From: Phascolarctobacterium faecium DSM 14760
GTDB lineage: Bacteria > Bacillota > Negativicutes > Acidaminococcales > Acidaminococcaceae
Assembly (NCBI RefSeq): GCF_003269275.1
Contig: NZ_QLTS01000005.1
Coordinates: 62,001 to 126,000 of the forward strand
DNA length: 64,000 bases
Reading direction: 5' to 3'
The notes beneath the pieces were generated by a model that saw only the letters and a list, made by a program, of their open reading frames with translations, did not search any database and had not been told where the DNA came from. The translations under genes were made by a program, and so were the position numbers. This document shows, in pieces, positions 9,803 through 18,138 of this stretch; positions within the stretch are counted from its first letter, which is position 1; the number at the start of each line of letters is the position of its first letter.

Positions 9803-10606
9803 TTATCTTGCTACAATAGTAATATTGTGAGCATCTGCCAAAGCCAGAGTTTTTTCTTTTTCTACAAGCAGCGTTCTGCCGGCCTCAATTACCAAGCCGG
9901 TCGCTCCGGCTGCTATCATTGATTCCATGGTCTTTGTGCCAATGCTTGGCATATCAAACCTGTTATCCTGCGCCGGTTTTGCCGTTTTTGCGACAATAAC
10001 ACCTTTGCCAAGTGTTCCCCCTCGTAAAATGCAGGCATCAGTTCCTTCAATAGCTTCAACGGCCATTAAAGCACGATCTTTTACCACCACCGTCTGCCCA
10101 ATATCCAAACGACCAATTTCTTTCGCCATTGCAAAGCCAAAATCCATATCAGCCACTTCCGCTTCTGTTGGCATTCTTTGGGTCAAAACGCCAGGCGGCG
10201 GCAATAACGGCTGAATCAAAAGTGTCTGATCCATCACTTTGATGCCTTCACCTTCCAGCTCCTTGACAATAGCGTTCATGATGGTATCATCTTTACGGTC
10301 AGGTACGGAAGCCAGTATTTTTATTGCCCTAAGGTCAGGAACAACAGCTCCTGCTTTATATAAAAGCTCTTTTGTAACTTTTCCTATCATTGTCACTGTT
10401 TTTACATCATTTTTCTTCAGAGTACTGATGATCTTACCAATTTTCCCTATATGAATGTCATAATAAGCATCAACAGCCTCTGCTAACTCCGGATCTATAT
10501 CAGGGACAACTCCAACAGCTATAACTCTATAACCCATAGACTTGGCTGATAAAGCTACATCCACCGGCAAACGGCCGATTCCCGACAATAAGCCTATAGT
10601 CTCCAC
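9803..10606 (-). CDS. lpxI: UDP-2,3-diacylglucosamine pyrophosphatase LpxI
   Basis: A 267-residue member of the DUF1009/LpxI family, which hydrolyses UDP-2,3-diacylglucosamine to lipid X and UMP and replaces LpxH in many diderms. The N-terminal LLSGIGRLPVDVA and the C-terminal RFDMPSIG and GATGLVIEAG segments match the family. It starts at a GTG with an AAGGTGGTGA site, 12 nt after lpxA. Its place between lpxA and lpxB is what an LpxH substitute would need. A strong terminator follows. Confidence 0.92.
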   Translation of the reverse strand: METIGLLSGIGRLPVDVALSAKSMGYRVIAVGVVPDIDPELAEAVDAYYDIHIGKIGKIISTLKKNDVKTVTMIGKVTKELLYKAGAVVPDLRAIKILASVPDRKDDTIMNAIVKELEGEGIKVMDQTLLIQPLLPPPGVLTQRMPTEAEVADMDFGFAMAKEIGRLDIGQTVVVKDRALMAVEAIEGTDACILRGGTLGKGVIVAKTAKPAQDNRFDMPSIGTKTMESMIAAGATGLVIEAGRTLLVEKEKTLALADAHNITIVAR

Positions 10607-10618
10607 CAGGTCACCACC

Positions 10619-11425
10619 TTAATCTCTGCGGGTACGAATAATACCACGTTCTACATTACGCAAAAAGCGCATCAAATGCTCAACAGGCTCGCTGCTGTCA
10701 AGCTCCTGCTCCATTGTAGCAACAGCCTCCTGTAATGGCAATCCGGATCTGTATAAAATCCGAAAAGCTTTTTTCAGCTGACTGCGTATTTCCTGAGCCA
10801 TACCGGCTCTGGCCAATCCAACACTGTTCAAACCCGATACAAAGGCCGGATCACCTGCAACGATCATAAAAGGAGGCACATCCTGAGCAACACGTGCCAT
10901 ACCGCCAATCATAGCATTACGGCCGATCTTGCAAAACTGATGCACTGCTGATAATCCGCCGATAACAGCCCTGTCTTCAACAATAACATGTCCGGCAAGT
11001 GTTGCAACATTGGACATAATAACATTATTACCAACAATGCAATTATGTGCGACATGCGTATAAGCCATCATCAGTATATTATTACCAATAATAGTTTTAT
11101 TTCCTTCACCAGTAGCTCTGTTGACGGTAGTACATTCACGAAAAACACAGCCATCACCGATAACCGTCGATGTTTTCTCGTCTTCAAATTTTAAATCCTG
11201 CGGATCAGCACCTATAGAACAACCCGGGAAAAATTTACAATTTTTACCAACTGTAGTATATTTATGAATCACCGCATGGGCTCCTATTTTACAATTGTCG
11301 CCGATGACTACTTCTTCATCGATTACAGCATAAGGGCCTATTTCAACATTTTTTCCTAAAACAGCATTGGGATGGATGATTGCTGTTTCATGGATTTTAG
11401 GCATAGGAATAACAACCGAACTCAT
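10619..11425 (-). CDS. lpxA: UDP-N-acetylglucosamine O-acyltransferase LpxA
   Basis: A 268-residue left-handed beta-helix acyltransferase that adds the first ester-linked hydroxyacyl chain to UDP-GlcNAc. Hexapeptide repeats fill residues 10-190, the catalytic histidine lies in YTHVAHN (H124), and a helical C-terminal tail follows. The open frame could begin at a GTG at 11434, but the GAGGAG ribosome site would then touch that codon; the ATG at 11425 is 8 nt away and is chosen. A good promoter lies in the 163-nt gap upstream. Confidence 0.94.
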   Translation of the reverse strand: MSSVVIPMPKIHETAIIHPNAVLGKNVEIGPYAVIDEEVVIGDNCKIGAHAVIHKYTTVGKNCKFFPGCSIGADPQDLKFEDEKTSTVIGDGCVFRECTTVNRATGEGNKTIIGNNILMMAYTHVAHNCIVGNNVIMSNVATLAGHVIVEDRAVIGGLSAVHQFCKIGRNAMIGGMARVAQDVPPFMIVAGDPAFVSGLNSVGLARAGMAQEIRSQLKKAFRILYRSGLPLQEAVATMEQELDSSEPVEHLMRFLRNVERGIIRTRRD

Positions 11426-11464
11426 TTCCTTCACTCCTCAATTTTAATCAAACAATTAAACAGC

Positions 11465-11493
11465 TTTATACTATATTATCTATATTCTGCCAA
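11465..11493 (-). promoter_or_regulatory. Sigma-70-type promoter for lpxA-lpxI
   Basis: The minus strand reads TTGGCA, a 17-nt spacer and TATAAA, 40 nt before the chosen lpxA ATG. The rest of the 163-nt gap (11435-11597) is AT-rich; I see no gene in it. Confidence 0.65.
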
Positions 11494-11597
11494 AGCTTTT
11501 ACTTTTTCGCACGCTGAATTCGGTTGTTTTAACTGATTACGTACAAAAAACTTCCTATTTCATCATTTTACTGCAAATTTTAACGTTTTTTCATTTA

Positions 11598-12044
11598 TTA
11601 AGATTTTTTTGGATCCATAATCGCAAAAGTACAATCACACTCACAGGCCACCTGACCATCAACCTTGCCTTCACAATGAATAACGCCCATATTTCCACGT
11701 ATCTTTACAACTTCAGTTGTAGTAATAACCTGATCCCCCGGTACTACCTGACGACGAAAACGTACGTTATCGATCTTACCAAAGACCGCAATTTTGCCAC
11801 GGTTTTCTTCCGGATACAGCATTGCCACGCCGCCGACTTGAGCCATTGCCTCAATTAAGAGCACACCAGGCATAATCGGTTCACCAGGGAAATGACCTAA
11901 GAACTGCAATTCGTTCATGGTAATATTTTTGACACCGACAGCCCTTTTCATCGGTTCCAACTCTAAAATGCGATCTACCAAAAGCATTGGGTAACGATGC
12001 GGAATAATTTTTTGAATTTCAATAGCGTCTAAAGTAATCATCAT
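11598..12044 (-). CDS. fabZ: 3-hydroxyacyl-ACP dehydratase FabZ
   Basis: A 148-residue hot-dog-fold dehydratase of fatty acid synthesis. The N-terminal IPHRYPMLLVDR and the active-site block GHFPGEPIMPGVLLIEA (H51, E65) are clear. It competes with LpxA for hydroxyacyl-ACP, which explains the common lpxC-fabZ-lpxA order seen here. Two adjacent ATG codons follow an AAGGAGG site; the first overlaps the lpxC stop (ATGA) and is used. Confidence 0.95.
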   Translation of the reverse strand: MMITLDAIEIQKIIPHRYPMLLVDRILELEPMKRAVGVKNITMNELQFLGHFPGEPIMPGVLLIEAMAQVGGVAMLYPEENRGKIAVFGKIDNVRFRRQVVPGDQVITTTEVVKIRGNMGVIHCEGKVDGQVACECDCTFAIMDPKKS

Positions 12045-12883
12045 TTCTCCTCCTTGATCCTATAGGCTTGAATTTGCTTTGCTAAACAAGAATTAAATGC
12101 ATGTCCTGACTTCACAGCAATTATATGCCCACGAAGATGCCCTAATAAATATAAATCTCCAATCACATCTAAAATTTTATGTCTGATCAGTTCATTATCA
12201 AATCTTGTCTCTGATAAAATTTTATCATCATCAAAAATAACAACATTTTCAATACTGCCGCCAAGCCCCAGCCCCATCTGCTGCATTTGCTTAATTTCAC
12301 TCATAAAGCCAACAGTTCTGGCAGCAGCGATCTCCTGCAGGAACTTTTCTTCTGTCAGCTCGATATCAAAATACTGTGTCCCTAAAGCAGGATGCGCGTT
12401 AACAGATACAAAAGAAATCCTGTAACCATCATACGGTTGAATCGTGATATATTTATCATCTTCATAAACAGAAAAAGCCCTGTCAACAGCATATATCTTT
12501 CTTGGCTCCGACTGCCTTATTCTGCCCGCCTGTAAAATCAGCTCACAAAATACAGCAGCACTGCCGTCAGTTACTGGAGGTTCCGGCGCAGACATCTCAA
12601 TGCGGCAATTATCAATGCCCATCATTGAAAATGCCGCCATTAAATGTTCAACTGTAAATACCTCGGTCCCATTTTCACTGACAGTAGTAGCTTTAACCGT
12701 AGAACTTACATTCTCCGCTAAAGCCTGTATTTCAGGATGCCCCGAGAGATCTGTACGTACAAAAACAATACCCGTATTCTCTTTTCCCGGCAATAATTTC
12801 ATTGCAACTTCTTTTCCTGAGTGCAACCCTATGCCAGAATAAGCAATAGGAGCTGCCAATGTTTGCTGCATTATTTCTTTCAA
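12041..12883 (-). CDS. lpxC: UDP-3-O-acyl-N-acetylglucosamine deacetylase LpxC
   Basis: A 280-residue zinc amidase that carries out the committed step of lipid A synthesis. The metal ligands are H80 (in TVEHLMAA), H235 and D239 (in IRHKILDVIGDL), with the catalytic histidine at H261. The best start is a TTG at 12883 because AGGAGGG lies 4-5 nt upstream; the next ATG (codon 5) is too far from that site. It overlaps fabZ by 4 nt without being fused to it. Confidence 0.95.
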   Translation of the reverse strand: MKEIMQQTLAAPIAYSGIGLHSGKEVAMKLLPGKENTGIVFVRTDLSGHPEIQALAENVSSTVKATTVSENGTEVFTVEHLMAAFSMMGIDNCRIEMSAPEPPVTDGSAAVFCELILQAGRIRQSEPRKIYAVDRAFSVYEDDKYITIQPYDGYRISFVSVNAHPALGTQYFDIELTEEKFLQEIAAARTVGFMSEIKQMQQMGLGLGGSIENVVIFDDDKILSETRFDNELIRHKILDVIGDLYLLGHLRGHIIAVKSGHAFNSCLAKQIQAYRIKEEK

Positions 12884-12906
12884 AATTCCCTCCTGCCTTT
12901 CCCCGG

Positions 12907-13797
12907 TTATTTCCTGACTGCAAATCTCTCACGCCCGTCTTTCCAGCGGTCATGTACCCAAAACCACATCTCCGGATGACTGATGATCTCGTGCTCCAAA
13001 ATTACAACCAGCTCCTGAGTCACATCATAAAAATCCTTTTCCCTATCCTTGCTCTTAGGCGTATAAAGCGGCGGATATATTTTAACCGTACAACCGCCCT
13101 CTTCACTATTATGAATAAAACATGGTAAAACAGGAGATCCATAAATTCGCGATAAGGCAGCAGCACCTAAAGGAATGATACTGTCTTTTCCAAAAAGTTT
13201 TAAATCAACACCGTCGTCATTAGTATCCTGATCATATAGAACGCCAAGCAGTTTTTTCTCCTTCAGTATTCTGCTGATAGCAAGCAAACCATGTTCGCCA
13301 CGATTATAGGCAACCTTTTGTCCCACCATTTCACGATATTCATTAATGAAGCGATCCATATATTTATTATTTTGTTTTCTCGTTATAGAAAGCATAGGAT
13401 AGCCATGCAAAGCAATCGTTGCCCCTAAAAGCTCCCAGTTGCCAAAATGACCTGTTGCAATAATGACACCTTTATTCTGTTTATAGGCTTCTTCCAAATA
13501 TTCCAGGCCTTCAACATTAACAAGCTTAGTTATATTATCTTTATTTAACAAAGGGAAGCGCATTACTTCTACTACCATTCTACCAAATCTGCGCAAACTT
13601 TTCTCTGCTATCTGCTGAGCTCTTGCCTTATCTACGCCAAGACACTCCTGTATATTGGCTGCAGCCATTTGCATCCGCCATTTTGGAGTAGCAACAACCG
13701 CAATTCCGCCTAATATCGCAGCTGTTAAATTACGTAAACATTTAGGAGCCACGCACATAATCCAGCTGAAAAACTTAACCACATAATAAGCAAGCAC
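12907..13797 (-). CDS. Late lipid A acyltransferase, LpxL/HtrB family (copy 2)
   Basis: A 296-residue LpxL/LpxM-family acyltransferase with an N-terminal membrane segment (3-35) and the H-X4-E motif in GHFGNWE (H117, E122). A LYDQDTNDDGVD segment follows near 190. It is clearly related to the protein at 237-1139: both share the PLLNKDNI or PALNKDNI segment before the active site. The start is a GTG with an AAGGCGGTG site. Placement between lpxD and lpxC points to lipid A as the acceptor. The exact acyl position is unknown. Confidence 0.88.
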   Translation of the reverse strand: MLAYYVVKFFSWIMCVAPKCLRNLTAAILGGIAVVATPKWRMQMAAANIQECLGVDKARAQQIAEKSLRRFGRMVVEVMRFPLLNKDNITKLVNVEGLEYLEEAYKQNKGVIIATGHFGNWELLGATIALHGYPMLSITRKQNNKYMDRFINEYREMVGQKVAYNRGEHGLLAISRILKEKKLLGVLYDQDTNDDGVDLKLFGKDSIIPLGAAALSRIYGSPVLPCFIHNSEEGGCTVKIYPPLYTPKSKDREKDFYDVTQELVVILEHEIISHPEMWFWVHDRWKDGRERFAVRK

Positions 13798-13819
13798 TGC
13801 TTTTGCACCGCCTTGTTTC

Positions 13820-14845
13820 TTATTTTTCCAATTTAGCTACAGTTTCTTCCAGTACTTTAACCTTTTTCAGTAAATCGCCGATTTTTCTGAGATTCGCTTC
13901 CTGTTTAAGCCATTCCTTATGCGGACGTGCCGGAAATCCTGCATAAAACGAATTAGAAGGTACATTATTGGTAATACCTGTTTTTCCGCCAAAAACACAA
14001 TTGTCACCAATTGTGATATGCCCAACTGTACCAACCTGTCCTGCAAACGTAACATTATCACCAACAGTCACGCTGCCGCTGATCCCCACATGGGCTACAA
14101 CCAGACAATTTTTCCCTAAAACATCATTATGACCTAAATGCACAAGATTGTCTATTTTTGTTCCCGCACCAACAATAGTACTGCCTGCAGTAGCTCTGTC
14201 AATACAGGTATTATTTCCTATTTCAACTTCATCCTCTAAAACCACATTGCCAGCCTGCAGTACACTGCTGTGTCTGCCAGTCTTTTTATCTGTAATATAG
14301 CCAAAACCATCGCCGCCGATAACGCATCCTGACTGCAATACAACATTATTGCCTATAACACAATTTTCTCTTATTGTAACCTGAGGATAAAAGGTACAAG
14401 CTTTTCCTATTTTAACATGCTTTCCAACATAAACATGCGGATAAATTACACTGTCATCACCAATTTCAGCATCTTCCTCAATTACAGCAAACGGCTGTAT
14501 AGCAACATTTTTACCAATTTTAGCACTTGCGGCAACAAAAGCCAAAGGACTTACGACACGTTCAACATCCTCCCTGGCCCGAAAAAGCTCCAACAAGGCC
14601 GCAAAAGCTGCACGCGGATCTTTGACTCTGATTACAGGTCTATCAAGCTTGGGATCTTCCGGTGCTAAAACCATTACCCCAGCTTTACTGAGATGACAGT
14701 GTTCCACATGAGGCGGCACAGCAAAAGAAATATCCTGCGGTCCAGCCTCAACTAACCCGTTTACGCCTGTAACAATCAACTTTTGATCTTCATTTTCAAG
14801 TGTCCCCTGCAAATATTCTGCCAATTCCCTCAAAGTCTTTTCCAT
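13820..14845 (-). CDS. lpxD: UDP-3-O-(3-hydroxyacyl)glucosamine N-acyltransferase LpxD
   Basis: A 341-residue protein with an N-terminal uridine-binding domain (1-100), left-handed beta-helix hexapeptide repeats (about 105-310) and a C-terminal helix. The catalytic histidine is H239 in HLGHN, matching the Escherichia coli numbering. It adds the N-linked hydroxyacyl chain after LpxC. The ATG has a GGGAGG site. A terminator hairpin just upstream separates it from the OmpH-like gene, although read-through is likely. Confidence 0.95.
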   Translation of the reverse strand: MEKTLRELAEYLQGTLENEDQKLIVTGVNGLVEAGPQDISFAVPPHVEHCHLSKAGVMVLAPEDPKLDRPVIRVKDPRAAFAALLELFRAREDVERVVSPLAFVAASAKIGKNVAIQPFAVIEEDAEIGDDSVIYPHVYVGKHVKIGKACTFYPQVTIRENCVIGNNVVLQSGCVIGGDGFGYITDKKTGRHSSVLQAGNVVLEDEVEIGNNTCIDRATAGSTIVGAGTKIDNLVHLGHNDVLGKNCLVVAHVGISGSVTVGDNVTFAGQVGTVGHITIGDNCVFGGKTGITNNVPSNSFYAGFPARPHKEWLKQEANLRKIGDLLKKVKVLEETVAKLEK

Positions 14846-14861
14846 AACTCTGCCTCCCGCT

Positions 14862-14894
14862 GTTTTAAAAAGGCGGGCAGATCAACCGCCCGCC
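14862..14894 (-). terminator. Terminator between the OmpH-like gene and lpxD
   Basis: The minus strand forms a GC-rich 7-bp stem (GGCGGGC with GCCCGCC) followed by TTTTTAAAA. It starts 5 nt after the OmpH-like stop codon. Confidence 0.7.
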
Positions 14895-14898
14895 ACAT

Positions 14899-15309
14899 TT
14901 ATTTCATTTTTTCAATTACCGAATCAGTTACATCCACACCACCCTGAGGGACAGCATCTTTAATCAACACAGCTCCTAAGCCTTTTTCTTTAGCAACTGC
15001 ATTTAACGCAGAATCCAGGCTTGCTTTTAATTTATTTTGCGCTTCTGATTGTACCAACTGCATTTCAGCCGTTTTATCTTCAACAATTTTTTTCTGTTCT
15101 TCCTGAGATTTGCCCTCCATCTCTTTAGTCATTTCTTCCTGCAATGCCTTTCCTTTGGTAGCAACCTCTTCTTTCACCGTTTTTACTATTTCGGCTTTGC
15201 TTTCAACAGCTTTCATATCAACCACACCAAATTCAGCATTACGCCCACTGCATCCAAAAGATACCATTGCAACTGCCACCATTAAGCCTGCCACTACTTG
15301 TTTTTTCAT
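14899..15309 (-). CDS. OmpH/Skp-like putative lipoprotein (copy A)
   Basis: A 136-residue exported protein. A signal peptide ends in a possible lipobox (VSFGC, C20; the -3 residue is not ideal), then FGVVDMKAVES opens an OmpH/Skp-like segment. The middle (35-100) is a charged coiled coil rich in K, E and Q, and the C-terminus returns to a short strand with VTDSVIEKMK. Skp-type proteins hold unfolded outer-membrane proteins in the periplasm. It is the last of three related genes upstream of lpxD, all ending in a similar D-(I/V)-T-D motif. A lipid anchor would distinguish it from classical soluble Skp. Confidence 0.8.
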   Translation of the reverse strand: MKKQVVAGLMVAVAMVSFGCSGRNAEFGVVDMKAVESKAEIVKTVKEEVATKGKALQEEMTKEMEGKSQEEQKKIVEDKTAEMQLVQSEAQNKLKASLDSALNAVAKEKGLGAVLIKDAVPQGGVDVTDSVIEKMK

Positions 15310-15324
15310 AATCTATCGCTCCTG

Positions 15325-16233
15325 TTATTTCATATTCTGCAAAGCCTTCACAACATCATCAGTAATGTCATCCGCTTTGATATTAACTTTAACACTATGA
15401 AAGACGATTGTATACTGCCGCTCGTGAGCAAGTTTTATCACATTGCTTTCAATATCGTTACGAATACCTGCTCTAAGCTTTTCATTACTTTCCTGCAGTT
15501 TATCAGCCTGCTTATCGATGGCAGCCATTGCCTTAGTCAAAGCTTCCGGAACCTTCGCCAAATCAGACTGGTCTTTTGATAATACCCCAGACATATCTCC
15601 CTGCATTTCCTGCTGCAGCTGCTCCGCATGCTGTTTTAATCTGGCCTGCGTTTCAACCACCAAAGGCTCCATTTTAGCACCAATAATTTTATTTTTTGCT
15701 GCTAAAATCTGCTGTCTTTGCTGTTCCCGTTCAGACTGAACCTGGTTTAATTCATTTTGAACAACCTCACGTTCTGCAGGACGCATTTTTATAGCTTCCA
15801 GCCGCAATCTAAAATTTAAAATTTTTAGCTGGTACGCATCCTCCAGTTCCTTTTCCTGTTCGGCTAAAGCAGCATCAGCTTCTTTTACTGCTGCATCATA
15901 AGCATCTAAAAGTTTTTTCCGTTCTTTTGCTTCAGCAGCATACATTTGTGTCTGAAACCCGGCATCCATAAAATTAGCTTTACTGTTTTGTTTCAGCTGC
16001 TGCAGTCTGGTTAAACCAGCAATCTGAGTTTTGGCTATTTCTGCCTGCTCCTCACGATAACGCAGTAATTTCTGCAATTCAGCTTCACCCTGTTTAAGAA
16101 CAGTCTGTTTAGGATGAGCACTGAATGCCTTATCCCAATCAATAACGGCAATTTTATCCTTGCCGCCCGGATCATGACCACAGGCAGCAGTAAGTAATAC
16201 GACTATCAAAATTATCGGCGTTAACCAGCGCAT
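15325..16233 (-). CDS. Long OmpH/Skp-like lipoprotein (copy B)
   Basis: A 302-residue protein with a lipoprotein signal (LTAAC, C18), an IAVIDWDKAFSAHP segment like the OmpH N-terminus, and a long coiled-coil middle (about 45-255) with many Q, E and K residues. The end, DDITDDVVKALQNMK, resembles the C-termini of its two neighbours. It is about twice the length of Skp, so its helical arms would be longer or doubled. The ATG has a perfect AGGAGGT site. Likely an outer-membrane-protein chaperone or spacer in the periplasm; the function is inferred from family and position. Confidence 0.75.
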   Translation of the reverse strand: MRWLTPIILIVVLLTAACGHDPGGKDKIAVIDWDKAFSAHPKQTVLKQGEAELQKLLRYREEQAEIAKTQIAGLTRLQQLKQNSKANFMDAGFQTQMYAAEAKERKKLLDAYDAAVKEADAALAEQEKELEDAYQLKILNFRLRLEAIKMRPAEREVVQNELNQVQSEREQQRQQILAAKNKIIGAKMEPLVVETQARLKQHAEQLQQEMQGDMSGVLSKDQSDLAKVPEALTKAMAAIDKQADKLQESNEKLRAGIRNDIESNVIKLAHERQYTIVFHSVKVNIKADDITDDVVKALQNMK

Positions 16234-16260
16234 ACTTTACCTCCTGCAGTTAAACAGAAA

Positions 16261-16287
16261 CAAGGCCCTTTTGTAAAAAGGGCCTTG
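16261..16287 (-). terminator. Strong hairpin between OmpH-like genes
   Basis: A perfect 12-bp inverted repeat (CAAGGCCCTTTT with its complement) surrounds a 3-nt loop, followed on the minus strand by TTTCTGTTT. It may be a partial terminator that lowers expression of copies B and A relative to copy C. Confidence 0.65.
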
Positions 16288-16294
16288 TCCGACA

Positions 16295-16780
16295 TTATTT
16301 ACCGCTTTGCAAAGCCTTGGATACCTCATCAGTAATATCGAGACCGCCGTATACAACGGTATTTTTGTCAACAACTACGGACAAACCTTTTTTATCAGCA
16401 ACTTTTTTGATTGTTGTTTCAATCTTTTTCAAAACAGGATCCATTAATTCCTTTTCTTTATTGGATAACCGTTCCTGCAACTGCTGATAATAACGCTGTT
16501 TTTCAGTATCATTCATGGTTTTACTTTTTTCATCAAAATCCTTCTGGGCATTATCGATTTCCTGCTTCATACTTGTCTGTACATTCTGCAGATCAGGCAC
16601 TTGAGAAAGCAGCATCTGATAATTAACAACGCCAATAGCCGATTCACTGGAAGCAGCTGATGCCACGCTGTTAACACCACTTTGGGTAAGTGTTAAAGCA
16701 AAACAGCCTAAAACAAAGATAGCTGCTACGAACAAAGATATCATTTTCACATTTTTTGGATCACGTAATTTTTGCATCAT
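16295..16780 (-). CDS. OmpH/Skp family periplasmic chaperone (copy C)
   Basis: A 161-residue protein with an N-terminal hydrophobic signal or anchor (about 13-35), then IGVVNYQMLLSQVPD, the typical opening strand of OmpH/Skp. Coiled-coil arms follow (60-125), and LSVVVDKNTVVYGGLDITDEV closes the fold, as in Skp. It is the closest of the three copies to a classical Skp in length and pattern. It lies 74 nt after the 421-residue envelope gene and in the same direction as bamA, so it is likely made with the outer-membrane assembly machinery. Confidence 0.85.
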   Translation of the reverse strand: MMQKLRDPKNVKMISLFVAAIFVLGCFALTLTQSGVNSVASAASSESAIGVVNYQMLLSQVPDLQNVQTSMKQEIDNAQKDFDEKSKTMNDTEKQRYYQQLQERLSNKEKELMDPVLKKIETTIKKVADKKGLSVVVDKNTVVYGGLDITDEVSKALQSGK

Positions 16781-16854
16781 AATAAAAATCCCTGCTTTCA
16801 GTTGTAATTATACTAAATAATTATATCAGTCAAAATCTTTTCTTTCAACCTTTA

Positions 16855-18120
16855 TCACAAATTTCCAACAATCCTGAAGTATGGTTTATCATTTGAATAA
16901 ACATATTCCGCGCTCAGGAATTCGTGTATCCGGTATCTGACTCCAATTTCAGTAGTATCGCTGCCAGAAAAATATTCTGCCCGCAAACGCCATTTCGGCG
17001 TTATATCCTGTTCCAGGCGATAGACATTTTCTCCCAGCGGACTACGTCGCATATAACTGACTGTCGTTTTTCCGTGATGCAACGCATAACCGGCGGAAAA
17101 ATCCCAGTCGACATCATCCAAAGTCACTCCGACCTCTCCGAAAATCTCATCCCGTTTTGATATGTATTTGCCAAAATGAGCGCGTCCGGAAATATTGTTC
17201 TCATTGCGCCCTATGTCACCGTAGCCTTCAAACCAGATTTTATATTCATCTGATTCCAGACGAATCCTTACCCCTGAATTAACTCCCGGCGTCAAAACTA
17301 CGCTTGGACGCAGATTATGTCTTTTTACTTCAGGCTCTGCACTGAGTTCTGCCAGCAGTGATCTTTCCAGCTCTTCTTTATGCCTGCTGACATATATTAC
17401 CGGCAGTCCCCTTAACTCCTGTGTTTTCTGTGCATAACGCTGTTTAATATTTAACAGCAGCAAATTGGGTATAGACTGAGAAACCATCTCATAATCAATA
17501 CTTTGCACCAGCTGCCCTACAGGATAGACAACTACCTGTATAACGGTTCGCCTGTCTTCACGCACCACATCTACAGCAGCTCTGAATTCAGGCAGTTCAG
17601 CTTCAACCTTTTCCCTTACTAACCGGCGTAATACTCCACCGGCCCAGTCGGACGCATCTGCAGAAGAACCCTGCAAAACATCCTCCAGCTGTTTTTGTAA
17701 TTCCGGCAGTTTCGACTGCAATAAAGCAGCCGTATTTTCTTCGACTCCCGAAAACTGTAAATCAACAAAAACATCATTTATCACTTCATTCCAGGGTGAA
17801 ACCACCATTGTAACCTGCGTTTGTGTCCCCAGCTGCAACATTACCTGCTCCATCTGATATCCATTCAGGACTCTGTCCCCAACTTCTCCCAGAAGTCTTG
17901 TATATTCACTGCGCACAGGTTCTACTTTTTCTGTGTCCTTATCAAGCAGCAGCTGTTCAGCAACAGTCTGCATACTTGCCGACATCCGCTCTAAAAGAAC
18001 CTTACTGGTAGAACCTCTGTCCAGGACATTAACGCTTACACTTTCAATAATGGCAGCATTTGCTGCCCGTGGCAGCAAACAAGCCAATAAAACTACAGCT
18101 AAAATTCTTACAATCTTCAC
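16855..18120 (-). CDS. Exported protein with predicted C-terminal beta-barrel, next to bamA
   Basis: A 421-residue protein I cannot place in a named family. A clear signal peptide ends after ANA (residue 22). Residues 23-275 look like mixed alpha/beta modules in a POTRA-like rhythm, including VQVVVYPVGQLVQ-type strands, though this is only by eye. From about 280 to the end, alternating hydrophobic/aromatic strands (RIRLESDEYKIWFEGYGDIG, SAGYALHHGKTTVSYMRR, RLRAEYFSG, EIGVRYRIHE) look like a small outer-membrane barrel. It begins at a GTG 18 nt after bamA, so it is probably co-translated with it. A partner in outer-membrane assembly is a reasonable inference. Confidence 0.6.
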   Translation of the reverse strand: MKIVRILAVVLLACLLPRAANAAIIESVSVNVLDRGSTSKVLLERMSASMQTVAEQLLLDKDTEKVEPVRSEYTRLLGEVGDRVLNGYQMEQVMLQLGTQTQVTMVVSPWNEVINDVFVDLQFSGVEENTAALLQSKLPELQKQLEDVLQGSSADASDWAGGVLRRLVREKVEAELPEFRAAVDVVREDRRTVIQVVVYPVGQLVQSIDYEMVSQSIPNLLLLNIKQRYAQKTQELRGLPVIYVSRHKEELERSLLAELSAEPEVKRHNLRPSVVLTPGVNSGVRIRLESDEYKIWFEGYGDIGRNENNISGRAHFGKYISKRDEIFGEVGVTLDDVDWDFSAGYALHHGKTTVSYMRRSPLGENVYRLEQDITPKWRLRAEYFSGSDTTEIGVRYRIHEFLSAEYVYSNDKPYFRIVGNL

Positions 18121-18138
18121 GGCATACTACCGCCTGTT

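Noticed and set aside
14860-16290. GC-rich hairpins as mobile repeat elements
   Set aside because: Each differs in sequence and sits just after a stop codon, as expected for terminators.
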